Positions 59,640 through 64,000 of a stretch of DNA of 64,000 bases are shown here, piece by piece. Within the stretch, counting starts at the first letter, position 1; every line of letters starts with the position of its first letter. A model generated the notes under the pieces. That model made no database searches, was not told the origin of the DNA, and was given only the letters and a program-made list of their open reading frames with translations. The position numbers and the translations under genes are program-made. The stretch lies in NCBI GenBank assembly GCA_001972305.1, contig BDDD01005056.1:46337-110336 (forward strand). The letters run 5' to 3'. The DNA is from Cephalotus follicularis. Taxonomy: Eukaryota > Streptophyta > Magnoliopsida > Oxalidales > Cephalotaceae.

Positions 59640-59856
59640 TGGTGCCTTAGTTTAGAGATTGCAGAGAAAGGGGGATGTGGGAGGTGGGAGAGAGAGAGAG
59701 ATGAGATTGCAGAGAAAGGGTTGTGTTATTTTAGACACTACCCAAGTCTTTTTTTTTTTTTTAATTATGAAAACGGCAGTGCGTTTTATTTGCACTGCCG
59801 TTTTGGTGCAGCGCTCATATAAGTATATGAGCGCTACGCCCATACACATTTATCCG
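59640..59856 (-). repeat. Right inverted repeat of the Pack-MULE
   Basis: Matches 54514-54730 in reverse complement, including the GCAGAGAAAGGGTTGTGTTA and CACTGCCGTTTT segments and a T-run at 59749-59762. Confidence 0.88.
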
Positions 59857-61084
59857 ATATTCGAAATGGGCATAATTTTGCTTTACTTGGATTATGAGCC
59901 CACTTCATTTGCCTGTTATACGAGCTTATGAGTTGAATGACCAAAAGGGCAGAAAAAAGTGACAGGCTTATTTGGCCTTAGAAACAAAACAATAAAGACC
60001 TTGTGTATGCCGATACCGAGAATAGAATAGAAAATAAGAGCATGTTGTTTTGGCTTTTGGGGAGGCGTGCGTTGCTAGAGAAGAAAGAAAGAACGAAGTA
60101 ATATGCTTTGTTTTGCAATGCTTGTGGGGCCATTGTTGTAGTGGAATAATCACAAAGAGAGGCTGCTGTTTTGTTTTCTTGTGAAGCCATCATCATCTGC
60201 AAATGAAATAAGAGTTTTTGTTGTTTAACTGTTGCTTGCTAACATGGGGTCACCATCAATTGCTTAGGATTATTGGTTGCAAAGAAAAAAAAAAGCCGCC
60301 ATCTGCAATTATATTGTTTTGCAATTGGTGTGTTTCAAGGAGACAAAAGGTGTGGAACCCGCAACATTTTGCGTAGTGAATTATTCTTAGGGTGTGCTGC
60401 TTACGTGTGTTATCGCTCGCAAAGAAAGTTGCTGATTGTGTACCACTCACGTGCATCGATGTCGTTTAATAAAGATTATTGCTGTTGTGCTCTCACAATT
60501 ACTGTCACAAGTGGCTAAGTTTTTTTTTTTGTCCTTAAGTATAGATGAAACATTGATTTATTTAATTAAATTCTGATCACGTATATTTGATTGTTTGATA
60601 TTGAGACTATATTTTTGTTATATGATAGTTATTGAAATTTAGGAAATTTGTTTATGTGATTCATATTATTTCAATGATAGCCTATAATTGATTGAACTAA
60701 GCTTGTTAACCCAAAAATGAAAGACGATAATGATCGGAAAGATAGGTTATAATTAGGAAAAATTGTAATTGCATTTATGCGATATCATTAGGATTGTAAC
60801 TGTGATGAATCATGAATATAAATACGTGATTAATTAATTGATCAATATGGAATCGAATCCTAAAGACAATTTTATTTCTATTGAATTTTATATTTTAATT
60901 CCATATATTTTATCAATTTTTTTCGTTGATTTTTATATTTTAATTTCGTATTTATTTTAATTAATGTTAAAACTTTTAAACCTTAATTGCATTTTAGCAT
61001 TTAGTTCTCTGTGGATACGATCTTTTTCTTATCGCTATTTAGTAGTATTAATAAGGTTAATTAATATTTATTTTTAATCTCGTA
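59857..61084. other. AT-rich sequence between Pack-MULE and Gypsy pol
   Basis: No gene is recognised; short frames have no domains. Together with 54377-54504 it may be an older insertion that carried the Pack-MULE, but its ends were not found. Confidence 0.4.
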
Positions 61085-63570
61085 GCGACAAGATCATTCA
61101 TGGTAAAGGAAGATATTGAGAGCCTCATCAAATGGGGCCATCTAACTTAACATGTCGACAAAAAGGACCTTAGGACCTCATTCAACGAGAAGCGTAAAAG
61201 CCCAGAAAGAAGAATCCTGTCTCGAAAGTGAGAGGTAAACAACCAGAAGGTGAGGTGGTAGATACGATCCAGGTCATTGTTGGGGGGCTAGCGGCATGTG
61301 GGGAAATAACCTCCTCGCGAAGAAAGGACGCAAGGCAAGTCATACCACTTGAGAAACCCTGAAAGAAAGCAAAGGCGAATGTCACAATCTCATTCCCAAA
61401 TGCTGACTTAGAAGGCATTAGAATACCTCACGGGACACCCTGGTGGTGACATGAAGTCTCAACTTCAATGTCTAGTGCACCCTCATCGATAAGGGAGTTC
61501 AGCCAACATCCTATACTATGATGCCTACCAGAAGATAAAGCTACCTCCCAAACAGCTTAAGTCTCTACAATCTCAACTGGTCGGCTTCACCGGTAGCACC
61601 GTTACCCAAAATGCGTGATAAGCTTACTGATCATGGTAGGCATTGCACCTTGCCATGTCACGATCTTTGTCAATTTCTGGTAGTGTGGAAGCTGAGAACC
61701 TGTAACGCAATATTTGGTCGACCAGCACTAGTCGTCTTGAAGGCCATTGTTTCCATGCCTTACATCCAGATGAAGTTCCCAACCCCCGGTAGGATAGGCA
61801 TTGTGAAAGGGAATCAAGAGATGGCTAGGGAATGCTACTTAACCTCCCTAAAGCCCCCTAAAAACAACTTGCCAATGGAAGCCCTGAGGTTAGGAAAGGA
61901 GTCGAACTAGCGAGTTGAGCGAGTGGAGGAGCTAGAGGAAATTAGTTTTGGCTCAGACGGATCACCTCAAGTACTAAGAATTGGTGCTAAGTTGGGACCG
62001 GATGAAAGTACGAAGATAGTCAAATTCTTGGAACAAAACCAAGATGTATTTGCATGGGAAACATCGATGTCCTTGGAATTAACCTAAGCATCATATGCCA
62101 TAAGCTTGGCATCAACCCCGAACGCCGACCAGTAAGGAAAAAGAAGAGGTAATTCATCGGGCAGAGGAAAAAAGCAATACCCATGGAAGTAGGAAAACTC
62201 CTCAAGTCTGGGCACATTTGAGAGGTCAACAATACGAAGTGGCCAGCAAATGCCATACTAGTCAAGAAGGCAAGTGAAAAGTGATGGATCTGCATCGATT
62301 TCACTGACCTCAACAAAGCTTGCCCAAAGGACAACCACTCATTCCCAAAATTTGACCAGTTAGTAGACGCCACCTTGGGCCATGAACTACTCAGCTTCAT
62401 GGATGCCTTCTCCGGATACAATAAGATCTCAATGTAAGAACCCAACAAAGACAAAACATCATTCATAATTGACCAAGGGATTTACTGCTACCAGGTCATG
62501 CCTTTCGAACTCAATAATGCCGTGGAAACTTACCAGAGGTTGGTTAATAAGATATTCACTCCATAGGTTGGGAGAAACATCAAGGTGTATGTCAACGACA
62601 TTCTACTAAAGAGTGCGGTGACTAGATATCATGTCACATACCTCCAAGAGACATTTGGAGTCCTAAGGGAGTACAAAATGAAGATGATTTCAGAGAAGAG
62701 TGCCTTTGGTGTCACCTTAGGGAAATTCCTCGATTTCATGGTTACTCACTGAGGAATAGAGTTAAAACCTGAGAAAATCAAGGTTGTTCTCGAAATGACA
62801 CTACCAAAGAACACCAAGGAGGTCCAAAGGCTTAGCGGCGGATTAGAAGCCCTCAATGATTTCATAGCAAATTCAATAGAGAAATGCCTACCTTTCTTCA
62901 AAACACTGAAAAACGGTAAGAATTTTGAGTGGACGGACGAGTGCCCGAAGGCATTCAAAGAGCTCAAGGCATACCTCGTCGCTCCACCCCTGATAACCAA
63001 ACCATCCTAAGGTGAGGAACTACAACTCTACTTTTCCACATCGAAAACACAGCTAGCTCGACATTGATAAGAGAAATGGAGAAAAACCAAAGCTCGGTCT
63101 ACTATGTCAGAAAGGTGCTCAAGGAACACGAGGTTAGGTTTCCGCCAATCCAAAAGTTAACCTATGCCCTCGTAATCTCAATAAGGAAGCTCTACCTGTA
63201 TTTCAAGGACATACCATCAACATCATGATCAATCAAACCTTTAGGCAAGTGCTACAAAAGCCTGAGATATCAGGAAGATTAGTCAAGTAGTCCATGGAGT
63301 TAGGCGAGTTTTACATACGGTTCAAGCTTCGACAGCCACTAAAGTTTCATGTCATAGCGAACTTCATCATCAAATGCACCCATGTGCTAGAACCACAAGA
63401 ACATATTATGCAAGGGGCCTTAGAATAAGACGGCTGGACGCTGCATGTTGAGGGATCATCTTGCAGACAAGGATTATGTGCATGCTTGATGCTCACCATC
63501 ACAGATGGTTGGATGTTAGAGTATGCCTTGAGGTTCTCTTTCCCCATAATTAACTATGTCACATAATACG
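61085..63570 (+). pseudogene. Gypsy protease, RT and RNase H parts (Tat/Ogre-like)
   Basis: Protease-like GSSANILYYDAYQKIKLPP lies near 61490-61560. The RT region reads WRKCIDFTDLNKACPKDN, then FMDAFSGYNKI, YCYQVMPFELNNAVETYQRL and KEVQRLSGGLEALNDFI. RNase H-like sequence reaches 63570, where an LTR interrupts it. It is strongly decayed. Confidence 0.75.
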
Positions 63571-64000
63571 TGTGATGCCCGAAATTTTCATTCAATGTAT
63601 TGTTGTAATTCTCAATGTAATTTTATCATGAATTAATGAGAAACGATGGATTTTCCAACTTATGATATTAAACTTTGAGTAAGGAATGTTAAGAGTGATG
63701 TATGGAATTGAAAATGTGAAAAATGGCCTAAGGAGTCGACGCCCAAGAGCAAAGCATCTACGCCAAGGAAGCAAATGTCGCTCGTAAGACTCATACCTGC
63801 AAAGTGTCGACACCAAGTGATAGCGTCAACACCAATGAGTAAACAGAGTTAAGCATCGACGCCATGAGGAAAGCGTCGCCGGTTAAAGACGAACATCATA
63901 TAGATTTAAACATCGCAGAAAACGTGTTGAGGGGCCAGGTGTTGACCACTGTTCGGGTGCCAGTAAGTGGCGTGTTAGACACATTGCCATGATTCCTGGC
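63571..64000 (+). mobile_element. Start of an LTR-type element, runs off the window
   Basis: TGTGATGCCCGAAATTTTC begins exactly where the Gypsy RNase H reading stops, and a palindrome array follows. The right end lies outside the window, so a target duplication cannot be tested. Confidence 0.6.
63735..63875. repeat. RTCGAY palindrome array, copy 9
   Basis: Units such as GAGTCGACGCCC, AAAGCATCTACGCC, AAGCATCGACGCC and AAAGCGTCGCCGG, in the LTR that starts at 63571. Confidence 0.7.

Larger units (their letters stand above)
54514..59856. mobile_element. Pack-MULE carrying several gene fragments
   Basis: Long inverted ends (54514-54730 against 59640-59856), starting CGGATAAATGTGTATGGGCG, are flanked by atatttgaa (54505-54513) and atattcgaa (59857-59865), a 9-bp duplication with one mismatch, diagnostic of Mutator-type transposition. 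The interior has no transposase. Instead it has host-like pieces: an unidentified exon-like frame (54798-55020), pantothenate synthetase exons (55489-56725), a FAR1-like fragment (58400-58690, minus) and V-ATPase c'' exons (59273-59520, minus). Introns are retained, so capture was at the DNA level. It has no sign of encoding one continuous protein. Confidence 0.9.
50640..63570 (+). mobile_element. Old Gypsy element, Tat/Ogre-like, repeatedly interrupted
   Basis: Gypsy parts occur in order: an LTR or leader end (50640-50830), gag (about 50900-54370), then protease, RT and RNase H parts (about 61085-63570). It is interrupted by the DNA element 51758-53702 and by a block that includes the Pack-MULE 54514-59856. 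Its left portion probably continues as 42650-42794, beyond the 42804-50630 MULE. Its right portion is cut by the LTR starting at 63571. The protein wording (FADLMLFHNI, WRKCIDFTDLNKACPKD and GSSANILYYDAYQ) is typical of plant Tat/Ogre. It is heavily broken, with more than ten breaks, and is among the oldest elements here. Confidence 0.75.

Overview
The window looks like nuclear DNA of a flowering plant, probably a eudicot: AT-rich, with spliced GT-AG genes, a plant-type hemerythrin-domain gene, and dense nested Copia, Gypsy and Mutator-type elements of plant lineages. No prokaryotic or organellar features were seen. Only one host gene appears intact. Almost everything else is transposon sequence of several ages, much of it inserted into other transposons.

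Layout. 1-6921: LTR-type remnants. A minus-strand Gypsy LTR (1862-6407) carries a younger solo LTR (2481-4908). 6922-11900: a solo LTR (6922-9059) next to an older minus-strand LTR remnant. 12855-22606: a broken Copia element of Ale/Retrofit type, holding a SINE, a 3.6-kb solo LTR (15203-18792, target duplication catca) and another LTR fragment. 23069-25620: a solo LTR. 26100-27469: a three-exon hemerythrin (HHE) gene encoding 307 aa, with an overlapping upstream ORF. 27470-29811: AT-rich intergenic DNA. 29812-42294: a minus-strand Tork/Tnt1-like Copia (target duplication gtaag) holding two solo LTRs (30103-33539 and 37757-41615). 42804-50630: a Mutator-like element (MULE) with about 340-bp inverted ends, a perfect 9-bp target duplication and a decayed transposase split by a solo LTR (45917-48404). 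About 42650-63570: an old Tat/Ogre-like Gypsy element, interrupted by that MULE, by a TTA-flanked DNA element (51758-53702) and by a gene-capturing MULE (54514-59856). 63571-64000: the start of another LTR.

Most interesting. (1) The 54514-59856 MULE is a Pack-MULE. It carries exon-intron pieces resembling pantothenate synthetase on the plus strand and V-ATPase subunit c'' on the minus strand, plus two less certain fragments. (2) Eight LTR-type elements in the window share a small stem-loop just before a run of C and T. Its stem sequence differs between families while pairing is mostly kept, which suggests a conserved RNA structure. (3) At least nine LTRs, Copia and Gypsy alike, carry irregular arrays of short palindromes centred on RTCGAY. 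The outer half-sites differ by family but remain palindromic.

The host gene is the only unit whose parts clearly still work together. The transposon pieces are fossils, and their mutual insertions give a relative chronology. All family assignments come from reading motifs by eye; no database search was possible.
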